NCBI GenBank assembly: GCA_016169945.1 | Contig: JADLSH010000184.1 | Span: forward strand, 3,100,001-3,164,000 | Source of the DNA: Trachythela sp. YZ-2020 | Lineage: Eukaryota > Cnidaria > Anthozoa > Malacalcyonacea > Clavulariidae | Length of the DNA: 64,000 nt | Direction: 5' to 3' | In this document: positions 41,601-53,714 of the stretch, piece by piece | Layout of the letters: each line of letters starts with the position of its first letter | Position numbering within the stretch: the first letter of the stretch is position 1 | The notes under the pieces: model-generated | Databases searched by the model: none | Seen by the model: only the letters and a program-made list of their open reading frames with translations | What the model was told of the DNA's origin: nothing | Translations under genes and position numbers: made by a program

Positions 41601-43270
41601 GATCTTGTTAATAGTTGTTATGTATACTGGATAACTCTATCAGTTCTAAACTTTTCTCCTTTAGAGATGTCCTGTAAGGTCCATGTCTTATCATAGTCAT
41701 ACATGCAATGTTACTACAGGAGCAGTTAGGAGCAAATCCTATAACTATAACTTTATTTATGCTGGATAACTCTGTCTCATAAAAATATTTCGGCTCAAAC
41801 ATTTTGCACCTACGTCAGTCAATAGAACATACATTAAAGTGAATCAGAGAATGAAAATTTGACTCGCCATGGTTTCCGTCGTTCCTAATGGCTATATACG
41901 TAAATTCGTCGTTAAATGTCATAATTTTAGTATTGGAATATATCATGTAGCTATAAGCTTCCGTCTTAGCATATATGACCGATAACTCTGGAAGTGCTTG
42001 CATGCAACCCTACACGAAGGACTAGTCCTATAGCATAAGAAAAATCTCTTCCGTAAACAGTGCAAAATGCCGGCGGTGATAAGTATACAAAATTATTTTC
42101 TTACAATGTCCAGTTAAATTCCTAAATTTTTGAAACACCAGAACTGCGTTTCTAGCCTTTTCTTTAGCGAATTCACTAGAATTGAGTCCAGTTGACCGTA
42201 TGTTATGCATTTAGTAAAAAGATCAGATTCTTTCAAGTAACATTTTACTTTAGTTATGGATTTACAAAATATAAAGATTTTACTAGTACTATGAGTATTC
42301 CATTTTTTTTACCTGAAAATGTCAAAATTTTACCTCTCAGAGGTGGAGGACATCACACACCCGCGCCGCGCCGTTCGCTGTACGTCCCTGTGGACGTGCT
42401 CTTTAAATTGACGGGATCGAGGTTCAATGACATTGATTACTAAACTGTTCTTCTTAGATGTTATTTTATATAAAAGGAAACAAACTAAACTAACTCTATT
42501 TATACTGGATAGCTCAAACATTTCTAAACTGCTCCACCTGCCTGCATGAGGATCAGTAACGGTCATCCCTTATATATTGGTCTTAGTAGTGTTACTACAG
42601 GAGGAAACCAAAACTATACGTCATTTATACTGGATAGCTCTATTAGTTTAAAACTTTTCTCTCTATACTATACATGCAGCTCATGAAATGATTTCCACCG
42701 CAATTATTTGCGTCATTATGTCAGCAAGTATAAACTGCCTTGAATCAAGTAGAGTGAATTGTGTATATAGAAACTCGTCGACTCGCTATATTTCCGTCGT
42801 CACTGACGTCAAATGTCGATAAAAGTCATATTCTTAGTATTGGAAATATGGAATAAAGCGCGTCTAAGCTTCTGAAAAACTCGGAAAGTGTTGAAATGGA
42901 TGAGTCCTACCACGAGAAAAACCAGCCATCGCGGAGTCTTGCTTAAGGTGGCTCTCTTCCGCAAACAACCGGTTAAATAGCTTCCATATATATATAACGC
43001 ATTTATTTTCACACGAATACGAAATGGGAAATTAATCTTGTTGAGAAAATTTTTTGTTACGTAGCCAACAGAAATTTGAGTATTTCCTGAAGGCGAACAA
43101 CTTTGATCGAAAAGCTTTGAAAGAGTTTAAGCAGAGTATTTTATACGGAAAAAAGTCTAGTATACAATCAAGTCTGCTGTCTGATTTGTTACTCTAGTCA
43201 TGCACTTAGGGAAAATCGTTACTGCATGTATATGTAGCCCTTATATAGGTCTTACCAAATAGACAAATTT
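35669..43270. repeat. Tandem unit 3, left part up to the MULE insertion
   Basis: Starts at the same junction as unit 2 and carries PH copy D. To about 38,300 it is nearly identical to unit 2, then alternates between unit-1-like and unit-2-like stretches. No gene other than PH copy D is recognised. It is interrupted at 43271 by a MULE and continues beyond it. Confidence 0.85.
36544..37452 (-). CDS. PH-domain protein, copy D
   Basis: 302 aa, with the same layout as copy C (PH domain ~26-129, basic RRSKSFDS segment, basic C terminus). The few replacements seen are Thr/Ala near residue 101, Ser/Thr near 154, Gly/Ser near 182, and three charge changes in the tail (Arg/Ser, Pro/Lys, Glu/Lys). The surrounding DNA is nearly identical to unit 2 as well, so the two copies separated recently or are kept alike by gene conversion. 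Confidence 0.82.
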   Translation of the reverse strand: MDHIKGIIENATEQSEELSWKKYAIKQGYLIKFHRGLLKAPKMQYFLLTANGLISFEGQPNHDTKPLFFLPYEQLSSIKLDHIELNSCKLCCMQLTSKTSARFTLGFNRKEDRDDWMMIMMKAFSEALLTTRVFNRTSSTIEEDKAATNDDSTTKEKLERKISTSSNGQSLRRKRRKGEKGSIRRSKSFDSLKLHDVTNTAFNFPSKKSPANTFSPEAKNASYLESRKRKSEKDIHVISHFLSARTTDSKEKLFANSCSFEHRDSLTVQAEKQLKNKSDAKHKTNMFAKLRSKLKHPVKHVH

Positions 43271-43736
43271 GGTGGTACCCGGACATTTTGCCGAAAGACA
43301 CTTTGCCGAAAGACACTTTGCCGAAAGACATTTTGCCGAAAGACATTTTTCCGAACGGACACTTTGACGAACGGACAATTTGACGAACGGACACTTTGAC
43401 GAACGGACAATTGGACGAACGGACTTTTCGCCGAAAAGACATTTTGCCGAAAGGACAACTTGCCGAAAATAGAGATGTTATTTCGTCAAAATGTTTGGGA
43501 CTGTGACTCATTTCTCAACTGCGTAATATTCAACCATTGTGTAAAATACCATTATATGGTCATTAGCAGTGCATAATGGATCATTAGCAGTGCATAATGG
43601 TTCGTTAGCAGTGCATAACCATATTGATTATTGGTAGCTAATTTGTGCAGCGGATGACTCATATGTTAGGAACGTGTTTTGACGTCAGGTCTTAAACAAT
43701 TTCCTATTTTGAGGCCACGTGGATTGATGTGGTTAT

Positions 43737-44160
43737 AATAATAATAATAATAATAATTACAATATTTAATCAGGAGGTCCGCTCACAAAAGTGATTTTCA
43801 GCGGAGCCCTGAGCAACAAAAAAAACAACTATATATAATACTATATACTAATATATATATACTACCAATAATAATGATAATATTAATGTTAAAGCTTATA
43901 ATGTCTTAGTGCGTCCCATTACTGCGGTATAGTGTCTTATAGTGACAAATGATTCTTAAGTTTATATTTAAATGTTGTAAATTGTTCTGTATCCCGGATG
44001 TCAATCGGTAGACTGTTCCAGTCGTTAGCAGCATGGTAGCTGAAAGCCTGTTTCCCCCAATTTCTCTTGACGCGCTCCAAATGTAAGTTTTGTTTGTTTC
44101 GGGTGTTGTAGCTGTGGATGTCGGACTAGTACTTGAAGTTAAATTTAAAGTCGACATTAT
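43737..44160 (-). mobile_element. Non-LTR retrotransposon 3' fragment nested in the MULE
   Basis: On the minus strand one frame reads HSYNTRNKQNLHL and then FSYHAANDWNSLPIDIRD and FKYKLKNHL, the typical end of an RT ORF. It ends in an (ATT)n tail (plus-strand AATAATAAT run, 43737-43757). Confidence 0.75.
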
Positions 44161-44196
44161 TTATTTAAACACTTATGCATGATGAGGCAACGGTGA

Positions 44197-44571
44197 ATGT
44201 GTCTGCGCATTGATAACGGCTGCCAACGTGGTCGTCGACGCCGTCCTCTATTCGCCATCTCTCTGTGGAATGTAAACGGTCGAGTTGAGCAAGATATTCT
44301 GCGAACAAACAACTCCATCGAAGGATGGCATCATTCGTTCGATCTTCGTGTTGCAATCACCCACCTGACGATCCGTCGATTGTCCGCGAAGCTAGTGAAA
44401 GAACAAGCCAGCAACGAACTTCTCCTACAGCAAGTGCTTGCCCGAATTCCTCTGCCGCCACCAAAGAAGAAGTACCAGGTGATTAATGAACGATTGAAAA
44501 ATATTGTTAGTGAAATTGACATTCACGAGAACATGATAATGTACTGTCGAGCTATTGCTCATAATTTGTAG
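44197..44571 (+). pseudogene. MULE transposase C-terminal fragment
   Basis: The frame reads RPLFAISLWNVNGRVEQ, then TNNSIEGWHHSFDL, KEQASNELLLQQVLA and, at the end, YCRAIAHNL. This matches the C-terminal region of MULE/FLYWCH-type transposases, in which TNN-x-EGWH is conserved. The DDE core and FLYWCH finger are missing upstream, so the fragment cannot act as a transposase. Confidence 0.78.
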
Positions 44572-45164
44572 AACAGTTACAAGCATGCTTTTTGTAAAAT
44601 ATATACGTAATAAACTTTTACCTTGACATTCATGAATGATGTTGAATGATGTTATTCTTTATATCGCGAAATTTCGGTAAACTTGTCAAAAACTTGAAAG
44701 AATATAAAACGAAACTACTTCACTATCAAAGTTTCTGTCATCAAAGTCGACAATGACTTTAATCACAGAAACTTTGATCGTTTAAGCGAACCTTTAAAGT
44801 TCAGAAGATATCTCTATTTTCGGCAAGTTGTCTTTTCGGCGAAAAGTCCGTTCGTCAAATTGTCCGTTCGTCAAAGTGTCCGTTCGTCAAAGTGTCCGTT
44901 CGTCAAAGTGTCCGTTCAACAAAATGTCCGTCGGCAAACTGTCCGTTCGGCAAAATGTCTTTCGGCAAAATGTCTTTCGGCAAAGTGTCTTTCGGCAAAA
45001 TGTCCGGCCACCAATTTGGTTAACGCTGTTTACATCGTTGCTACCCAATTCAGAACTTTGGATAACTCACGTGCATGCCCAGTTACTATTGTTCTAATTT
45101 GGAAAAACACAGAATAGAGCAAAGGTAACTACATGCACGAGCATTAAAATTATATATGTATATA

Positions 45165-45939
45165 TACAGGGTGTCCCCAAAAAGTCCCCCTTTAGAAATA
45201 ACTCTTGTGCGTTATTATACATTTGGGAATTTAAATGAATTGTACATGAACGGTGGAAGTATTTACAACTTCCCTTCGTCCAAATAATTTTATCACATAT
45301 TAAGATAATCCCTAACGTTGGCCGGACGATGGAAACATGGCGAGTTGAAGGGCTGTTCTATTGCCAGGCATGCTATATTATTTATTTTGTTATTTTATGT
45401 TTTAATGTCTTATCTATCTGCAAATAACAGTGCCCAAAATCATTTTCGGAGCATATTTTGCGATCAAAAATGGCCATGCAAATGCGATACGATTAAAAAT
45501 TCGGTCGGTCGAAAACGCATTTTTCAATCATGGGGCGTTGAGTGAAATGCTATTGTCTGCCTATATATTGAAATTATTCTCACTTCGGACTTAAATTTAA
45601 CAACTTTAATAAGATGGCGTACATGTAAAGTTCAAATTGCGATTTAACAACGAAATTTGGTGGTTGAAACATTTTACAAAACAGGCGGTTTGTCGACTGA
45701 ACTGGCAATGCTGAACGTTTCACAAACGGGCAACAATCATTTGGGTAAATGGTCGAAAATTTAAACGACGTTGAATTCCCAAAGGTGGAAAAAATTCGAC
45801 CACTCTATTCTCATCGGATCGTATTGGGCAATTATCTATATTTGTGTGAAATAGGTAAACCTATAAACTGAATATTAATATTATACGAGCGATAGCATGC
45901 CAAATTGAATGACCTATTTTTATATATATACACCCTGTA
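45165..45939. mobile_element. TACAGGGTGT-ended degenerate element, copy 1
   Basis: 775 bp with ten-base inverted ends TACAGGGTGT / ACACCCTGTA. A frame near 45318-45545 contains FCDQKWPCKCDTIKNSV, which recalls the helix-turn-helix region of mariner-like proteins, but the match is weak. The segment from about 45310 plus its right flank is found inverted at 61110-62015. Confidence 0.6.
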
Positions 45940-47176
45940 TAATAAGCATGCAGGGTGGCCTTTGAGTAGCAGAAAAAATCATCCTGTGCAAAAACTGCCT
46001 GTCTTGCGGGGGATATTCCTGGTATTCCTGGCTTTTCCAGTTGTAATATACTGGACCATAAAATGATTGCCCTTAGGAGATCTGTTTGGGAGAACAGTTT
46101 CATAGGTGGGCTTCAGGAACTGTCTATTATATGCATGATTTCTACATGTATAGTATATAGTGCATGGCATTTTCAAATATGACTATATTTATTAGAGCGA
46201 GAAATGGCTGATGTCTGTTTATACCCAATTCGACAAAGGTAACTAAGAAATCCCCTTATAGAAATCACTCTTTTGTTGTTAAACGTGCGTTGTTATACCT
46301 CTGGGAATTTAAAATAGCTTCTAAAACGAACAGCAACACAAAAATATCAAATTACAAATTCGTCTTACCGTCAGTTCGAGTAAGAATGGTTCAACTGACT
46401 ACAGAGCAACGAGTATTTGTCGTAAAAACTTATACGTCGCGTTAAATTCCATGTTTAAAATATACGAATTAATCAATTTTGAAAAACATTATGGAGAATT
46501 GGAAATTTCAACGCATAAAGTTTCCTTTGTAAAAATATCTCGAACGTGCGGTGCTAGTGTGGGTAGAGTATAACGAAGATTCGGCGGTTGAGTTGTGCAA
46601 AAATACCTAAAAAATACAATAAGAACTTCGAGCGAAAGTCCTTAATCTGGAAGTTAGTAGGAGAAGTTAGCTTGTATTCACTATAAAAGCACATGTTTTC
46701 TCCGACCACTCTACTACCTTCCAGACGAAGAGCCTTCGCTCGAAACGTCGAAGTTCTTGTTGTATTTCTCAGGTAAATTCGTATTGTATTCCTCATCCAC
46801 CTAAGCCTTCTACTTTTGTTTTTCAGGTAGTTTTACATAACTCAACCGCCGAAACGATTCCTTTGCCTAAAAGTCTATTTTTGACTCCTATGTATAAGGC
46901 ATCGCATACAAAATTTGATCTGTTGATGAAAAATATTTAACTGAAAATTTAGCTGGATATGTTACAGAGGCATTGAGTTTTGAGTAATACAGGCGTAGAA
47001 ACATCTGACCACTGACCTGCTACTGTAAAGCCTGGTTTTCATTTATAGTCATAACTGTTATGACCAAGTCATGTTCAGGTTATGCAACACAGTCTGTATC
47101 TATCTGGTTTATTATTGAGTTACTATATGAGTATTCCAATAGCTGATCACAGAGAATATTGTGCAAATAACAACAA

Positions 47177-47179
47177 ACA

Positions 47180-47223
<44 letters not shown>
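47177..47223. repeat. (ACG)n microsatellite
   Basis: About 15 uninterrupted ACG units. On the minus strand it directly follows the retrotransposon remnant at 47224-47450 and may be its tail. Confidence 0.9.
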
Positions 47224-47224
<1 letters not shown>

Positions 47225-47450
47225 TCATTACAGACAAAAATAAAACACAGTTACAGACAAAACAAAAAATATAAAAGAAATGCTATATTGGCAAAAACAG
47301 GTTCATATTATTTGTTATGTATTTTCATAAAGGTTAATGAACTGGTTTTTAAGTTTACGCTTAAAAGAAAATTTACTATGTTTCTTGATAGATTCATCAA
47401 TTGTAAAAGTCCCTGAAATCTAAATTTGCTTGACTGTCAGCATTCTCCTC
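47224..47450 (-). mobile_element. Non-LTR retrotransposon 3' remnant
   Basis: Matches 62810-62960, where the minus strand reads KFRYQGPKIWN and FKRKFKNYFINLYENT, the usual last residues of an RT ORF. This copy has an internal deletion. Confidence 0.6.
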
Positions 47451-49423
47451 CGCAGAGGCTTGCGAGCTTTAAAAAATGATTTAGTCGTCTTACACAGAGT
47501 TTCGTGAAGCGTGGGGGGAGCGTGCGGTCTCGAACATTTTTAGTAGTCTTATACACGGCGTTTTGAGGGAATAGGGGGAGCGCGCAAAAATGAAGGGAAG
47601 GAGGAAAGTGGAGAAGCCTCTGCCATATAATGTTTTCAAGATGACTACATTTGATAAATTCGAGACTGAGTTATGAATAATGGATGAAAGAATACTAAAT
47701 AGCATATTATCGACAACTCGACATCAAATAGACCATTTCAAGTCGACCAATTCGCGCGCGCCTTGACTGAATTCAGGCCGCCAAGTTCAACATTACATTA
47801 TACATTTGCCAGTATTTTCGATTCAAATAATATGTTTTAAACGCAGAAGTGAACAATACGCCAGAATAAGTGCACTGTGGACGAGAAACGTAAAAATAAT
47901 ACTAATATTCGTCACGCACTTTGTAAAATATTAGACATGCTTCAGTCTATACGAGGGATATTATATTTCCAACAACAACATTGTGCCTTCAAGACTTGAA
48001 GCCAAATATGATATTATTAAAGCAAATGACTCTTAAACATAATACTCCACAATAGCTTGAGCGAACCACACGTGGGTATATATTTGCATTCAAATAATTT
48101 TTCTGTGGGAAACTAAAGACAATCATCGCTGCCCTCAGAGCTGTCTTCTTCGACCATAAATTGGCTACATTCAGTCATACCCGCGAAACGACAATAATCC
48201 CCGATAACCGCACATTATATGGCAGAGAATTCCTTCGTTTTTTTCGCCCCTCGCGTTACCCTCTACTATCCATACATTACCAAAATTATATATACGTCAC
48301 CATTATTATCCATAATAACGAAAAATTTTAATAAGTCTGCAGAGGAGAGTGGACTGTCAGTATTACTGTCTTGAACATATACTGCTGCTTTTAATTTTTG
48401 ACATAATAATTTAATGTTTGACATAATAAAGATATAAGCCAAGAAGGGCATAATAGGACACAAAAGTTCTGGCCAACATTTGGGGATGTTCTTGGGAATT
48501 GACCTTGCTTGGCAATTTTTCTTTCCCAATTTAGTCCCAGCGACTTAACGCTCAATAGAGCGTCTAGTTTTTTCTAAAAACCATATTTGGAGAAACATAT
48601 ATTTATAATAACAATGGTATAACAATATACTCCCTTATGTTTTGTCCTTAGTTACCAGTAGTATTTCATTACCAAGGCAAAAGAAGCAGCTGCAGGGAGT
48701 GTTTAAATTAAAATGAAATATGTCTAATTCATGTACTCACGGTAAACATTTAATTAAACTAATGCTTCTAATAACACACCACCCCAATAAACACCAGTAA
48801 ATATTTATCCAATCTACGAGTACCAAATGAAAATTCATACGTAATGCGAAAGCTGTACGAAATCAAGTCCTATACCAAAGGCGCAAAGGAAAATTATACT
48901 TATAATTTTGCCGGTTGCCGATCGGTAGGAATGGATTCGGTCCCAGGTTCACAATGTATTTGTGCATGTAGACGGTGAAAATTGTTTAAGTTTCGCGAGT
49001 GATTAAGTAACGTATAAGTGTTCTCAAAAAAATGTCTGAAATTTCTATCCAAATACCACTTCTCTCACTTGATTAGAAAATGAAAATTAAACGACAATTT
49101 AGAACAGTCAAAATAACTAAAGACTGCAGACTGAATATAAAGTGCTACAAAAGGTACAATTTGTACAATTCGTGTCAATTTTATGTTTTGTGCCATAGTT
49201 AAGTTGCAGTGTTCTATCAAGAATAAAAACAACGAGGTTGAACTTCAATATAGAATATGTACATTAGGTCGACAGTAACAGTTTAGATCATTACATGTGC
49301 TTCAAGTGGCTGCACGTACGATCCCATCCACCTGCTGTATTTATGATATTCTAAATGCTAACAATTCGGCATACACCGACTCAGTTACTGCGTTGTCTGC
49401 GTGTCTAGCTTCAAGGAATCAGT

Positions 49424-51335
49424 ATGTATTCTTCGTATCCAAGATCATTTCTTAAATTGATCACTCTGACCTCACTAATGGCCATCATTGCAAGGCTTCA
49501 AGCCAACCAATGTGTCGGAAGAGCTTATCAGCACACCTACGTGGGTAAGCCGTGCATTGCTTTGCTTATATTTTACTTTGTATCTAACAGTAATCTTCTA
49601 GTCGCCCTGCAAAGTTGTGTTTTTGATTTCTGAACATTCTATTTTATTTTATAAACAGGAGGTCCACCTTTACCTTCAGACGAAATCTTATCGAGTCACA
49701 ATGTTGGACGTTCGGCCGCCGTGGGACCAACAAAATGCTTTTCCCTTTGTAAAAAGGAACCGAAATGTGTTGGATTCAACGTCAGATCAAGAATCAATGA
49801 TGAAAACTGTCAACTTACCAACGTCACTAAAAGTAAAAATGAAAAAAAGCCAAAGGAAGGAGAATGGACGTTGTTTCGAGATCTTGAAGCGGTATGTAAA
49901 ATTCACTTTTCCTACATATATTTGATAGAAATATTAGATTTTTCGGAAAATTATCTGTTTTTGACTCGTTAACAAAAAATAACAATACTAGTTTGAAAGA
50001 TATTAGTTGTATAATATAGACGGTGATCACATCTATTTCAGCAGGTGCCTGACCAGGCGACGATACACAGTGACGATGTGTGTTATGATAGCTAGCTGTC
50101 ATATTGTCTCACCTCTCTACTTTTAAGATATCTCCTATTCATGGAATATATTTATCATATAGGCAAAGAGAGAAGAGGAAAGAAAGAAAAACGAAGAATG
50201 TGAAACTTCACCTGGTATTCTCTTTTCCAATATCTTTTTGAAACCATTATATTACAAATTATTGACATGCGAATATTATTTGTGTTTTTCCCCCATTTTA
50301 TACATTAAGCTGCCCTTACAAACGGAGCGAGTGCAATATTTTCAAGTGTTGTCTGCGCCAAGTAGATACTTAGGAGCTCGATCAATTGTGGGGCGTTTTA
50401 GTAAATAGTCATTTCATAATAGTGTAACAGTGTGAGCGTTTTGGTAAATCAACCCTAAACGACATTTAGGCAATGCCTTGGGATTTCTTTCGCTTTTTGG
50501 ACAGCTGGCACCAACTTTGAGCGTCAATAAAAAACGTTTTAACCAAAAGACAGCAGCTAAGATTCGTATACGAAATAACGTATTTTTTATTGTTCCCCAG
50601 CAGCAAAATCATTCAGCATTGCTTCAGAGTCACGCAGTGTTGCACTGAGTCCATCACTTACAACAAGTGCTGGAAAAAGTTCCATGGAGAAGACCCTGAA
50701 AAAGTCCAGTTCAGCTTTATGTAGTGTAAATAACGAGCCATCTAAATATTCCGGGAGTGATCTAGGTGTAGAAAAAACTATTTCAGATGCACCAAGCTCT
50801 AATTGGATGACCCCAATGTCTTCACCAGTTGCAGATACAATGTCCAGTCAAGAAAAAGCATCATTCATCCAAATTACAGCGAGTATGATGAGCACGATGG
50901 TCGGAGATCTTGGACACAACAAAGAAAAAACACCATTACTTCTGCCTAGTTCAGGTGTGATGACCGTGGTGGCTTCGGCAGTTGGCGATCTTGCACATAA
51001 CAAAAAAGAAACATCTGTTGCCCCAAGCTCTAGTTTGATGACCCTCATATCTTCGCCAGTTGGAGATCCAATATCCAGTTATGAGAAAACATCATCAATT
51101 CAACCAACACCGACTGCGATTTCTTCTTTTACTGAGTATCGTGATCTAAACAAAATGTCCTCAAATGAACCAAGCACAACTATAGTAAGCCAGATGTCGA
51201 CAACTGTTGATGCTTTAGTGACTGCTGTTGGAAAAACATCGTCTGATGTTCTACCGTCTGAACATGTTGCTGCATCTGTGTCAAAATGTAAACCGTTTTC
51301 AACTTCGATTCAACCTTTACATTCAATTACTTCAG
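49424..51335 (+). CDS. Secreted PAN-domain, Ser/Thr-rich protein (partial gene model)
   Basis: Exon 1 (49424-49544) codes for a hydrophobic signal-peptide-like start (LKLITLTSLMAIIARLQA) and QCVGRAYQHTYV, then a GTAAGC donor. Exon 2 (49659-49891, after a CAG acceptor) completes a Gly codon and carries PAN/apple-type cysteines: CFSLCKKEPKCVGFN, then CQL and EGEW. It ends at GTATGT in phase 0. A third exon (about 50601-51335, phase 1 on both sides) encodes ~240 Ser/Thr/Pro-rich residues with repeated SSPVGD and EKTS motifs, like a mucin stalk, ending at GTAAGC. At least one phase-adapting exon between 49892 and 50600 and the 3' end are not identified. PAN domains bind proteins or sugars outside the cell. 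Confidence 0.7.
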
Positions 51336-53714
51336 GTAAGCTGACTCTACGACTGTATCGAAGAAGAAAATTTTGAATGCACGAACAATTGAACTTTAAA
51401 AGTCTTCCGTGCATTGTTTTAAATATCGAGTAAAAAATACTCATCCATAATATTGACAACGTAGTTGTTTGTTACGTTCCTTGCTTATAACGACTGTAAT
51501 AGTTTGTAATTGTTATATTTCACAATAAATCTATGTTTACACGGCTTCAGCGCTGTTCATATTTTGGGTGATGAGTTCTAAAATGTTGTCTACGACATTC
51601 TGTTCCTCTTAGATGTCCAGTAAGGGTGATATCTTATTTGTCCAATGTGACAATATAGAAGGAAACCGAAACTAAGCTAACTCTATTTTTTACTGGATAC
51701 CTCAAGCACTTCAAATTTGTTCACCCTCCATGCGTGAGGTCCTGCAGTAATAGTAATCCCTTATATTATGTGTCTTATAAGGGTTACTACAGGAGGAAAC
51801 CAAAAATAAACTAACTATATTTTTATTGGATAGTTCTATCAGTTTTAAGCTGTTCTCCCTAGAGGTCCAGTACAAATCATTCACTTTGTTGTCTAGTATT
51901 ACTACGGGAAGAAACCTAAACTCCCCTAACTCTATTTTTACTGGATAGCTCTGTGAGTTCTAAACTGTTCTCCTTATAAGTCCATAAATTTCTCTCCCAA
52001 TATTGGAAATTTTAACAAAAACGGTAAGACAAAACAGTCAGAAACAGGTATCCTCGCCCCCTTATAGATATTTTATAAATTATAGTATTTACATTGAATA
52101 TAAGTTGGGGTGTGGTGAGATTTAACAATTAAAATTCATGTACGGAATATTTTGCCATATATTGGTCAAGAACAAGAAAACCGTTTTGGTCGGCCCCTTT
52201 ACCTTGCCTTCTCGTCGTTATGTGAATACTCAGTCAATTTAAACTCAATTATTTATTCAAGACTTTGTATGAGAAAATACAAAAAAAACTAGCTCTATAG
52301 TCCCTCCCATATGAGATCCTTCTACTTTCGCTGTAAGATTTTACAATTGCAATATATGTAATTTTATGATCTTGTGAAATGCATAAATAATTAACGAGCT
52401 TTTCACCGAATCAAGTCTCAAAGATTACGTCACATGTTCTTGTGAACCCCAAATAAATAGCCTGCGTCACAGACGGTTGGGAAACTTGAGCACAGGCTAC
52501 AAATAAATGAATAAATTCATATACGAAGTAGTTACAAGCACTGGCGGTTGTAATTCTTAAACTTTTGTTAAAACCACGAGTTTTTGTAACTAGTTTGTAT
52601 ATGAAATTAACTATATATTTTTCAAGATTTAATAAAGTCATGTTACGTCTTGGAAAAAACAGATTTGTCAAACCGATGAATGGACAGGGCCTACGTTGAT
52701 AGCAGTTTTTTAGCTGATGTAGTTATCCTGCATGCATAAACATGTATTTATTATTATAATTATTTTTATCACAGATTTTTCACATTTTTTATATATATAC
52801 ATTTTTCAAATAGCCAAATATAATCTTTTCATATTTTCTACCCATTTAATTCAGTATTTTCATTTTCAATATTTCAGCTTTACTGATTTAAATGCTGAAT
52901 TCTCAAACCAGGTAAATTGTTCCTATTCCTCGCGTTTCTTGTTATTCTTTTGCGAAGACTTCTTATCAGATTCTATAGCAGTCTCGATATTTGTTGTTTT
53001 TCTTATGCTTTGTACTGAAACACGATTCAGCTGCTTTAAGCCAGGCATATAATCGGTCCAAAAATAATTTATTCCCATTCCGCTTATTTAGTTGTGATCA
53101 AACCTAGGCTATATACAGTATAGCCTACTATATGTATTGATATTTTGAATTGAAATTTTAATTAAAATGTTGTCTCATATTGCACACGGTTCGAACGCTT
53201 CGTCAAATAAATAGTAAATATATGCTTGAAGTCGCTTGTGTTTTCCACAAACTAAAACAAATATATTACCGCTAAAGGTATTGTATCCATTTTCTTCACA
53301 CACATAAGTAGATTGATGTCAATAGGAAATAGACTGATTAAGTGTCTGCATAAATTATTTGAAGAGACTTGAAGCTAAAGTGAGAAACATTAAACTTGCC
53401 TGAAGAATGTCGGGGGAACATTCGAGATGGTGAAAGCCTTCTGCACTAGCTTAACTAAAACAAAATTATAGCCTAACTGTTCTCCCTTTAGCTAGACATG
53501 ACCTAGAGGTACAGTAATAACTGGAATAGATCTATTCATATGCGATTGAGGTAAAAGAATATATTGAATATTGCAAGAATCAAGCCCTGGCCTGGTAACA
53601 GAAGTGAATTGGGCACATATAATCATTACAGTCACCAATACCTATAGCTCTGGTTTGCATAACCCTCATGTGCCAACGTCTTCAATTTCTGAAGCATTAT
53701 ACCAACCAACAATA
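51336..53714. other. Intron or intergenic stretch after the Ser/Thr-rich exon
   Basis: No coding exon recognised, though later exons of the PAN gene may be hidden here. It contains the minisatellite at 51570-51985. The rest is AT-rich sequence without structure that I could identify. Confidence 0.45.
51570..51985. repeat. Minisatellite of ~115-135-bp units
   Basis: Three to four diverged units, each with TACTGGATAGCTC-, CTGTTCTCC-, GTCCAGTA- and ACTACAGGAGGAAACC-like blocks. Single or paired units of the same family occur throughout the duplicated region (for example 26860-26950, 28195-28400, 41620-41770, 42430-42680, 57670-57790, 59330-59470). Confidence 0.75.

Larger units (their letters stand above)
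43271..45012. mobile_element. MULE-type transposon with long repeat-built ends
   Basis: A 1,742-bp element with ~200-bp inverted ends (43271-43475 and 44812-45012). The ends are built of short direct units such as CGAAAGACATTTTGC and CGAACGGACACTTTGA. The paralogous site in the 60-kb segment (about 60055-60070) is empty. Inside are a MULE transposase C-terminal fragment (44197-44571) and a non-LTR retrotransposon fragment (43737-44160). Flanks share AATTT at both sides; the exact 9-bp duplication expected of MULEs is not clean. No intact transposase is left. Confidence 0.85.
45940..49423. other. Non-coding right part of unit 3
   Basis: No gene recognised. It contains a decayed repeat with CGAAACGTCGAAGTTCTTG (46739-46760; a relative near 62100-62170), a GAC/ACG microsatellite (47177-47223), a non-LTR remnant (47224-47450) and, at 48354-49423, the 5' flank of the PAN gene, which recurs at 62940-64000. 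Confidence 0.6.

Noticed and set aside
43206..43511. Open frames with repeated Phe-Arg-Gln-Asn-Val motifs, also at 44828-45117
   Set aside because: They translate the short tandem units in the MULE ends and mirror each other at the two ends; not genes.
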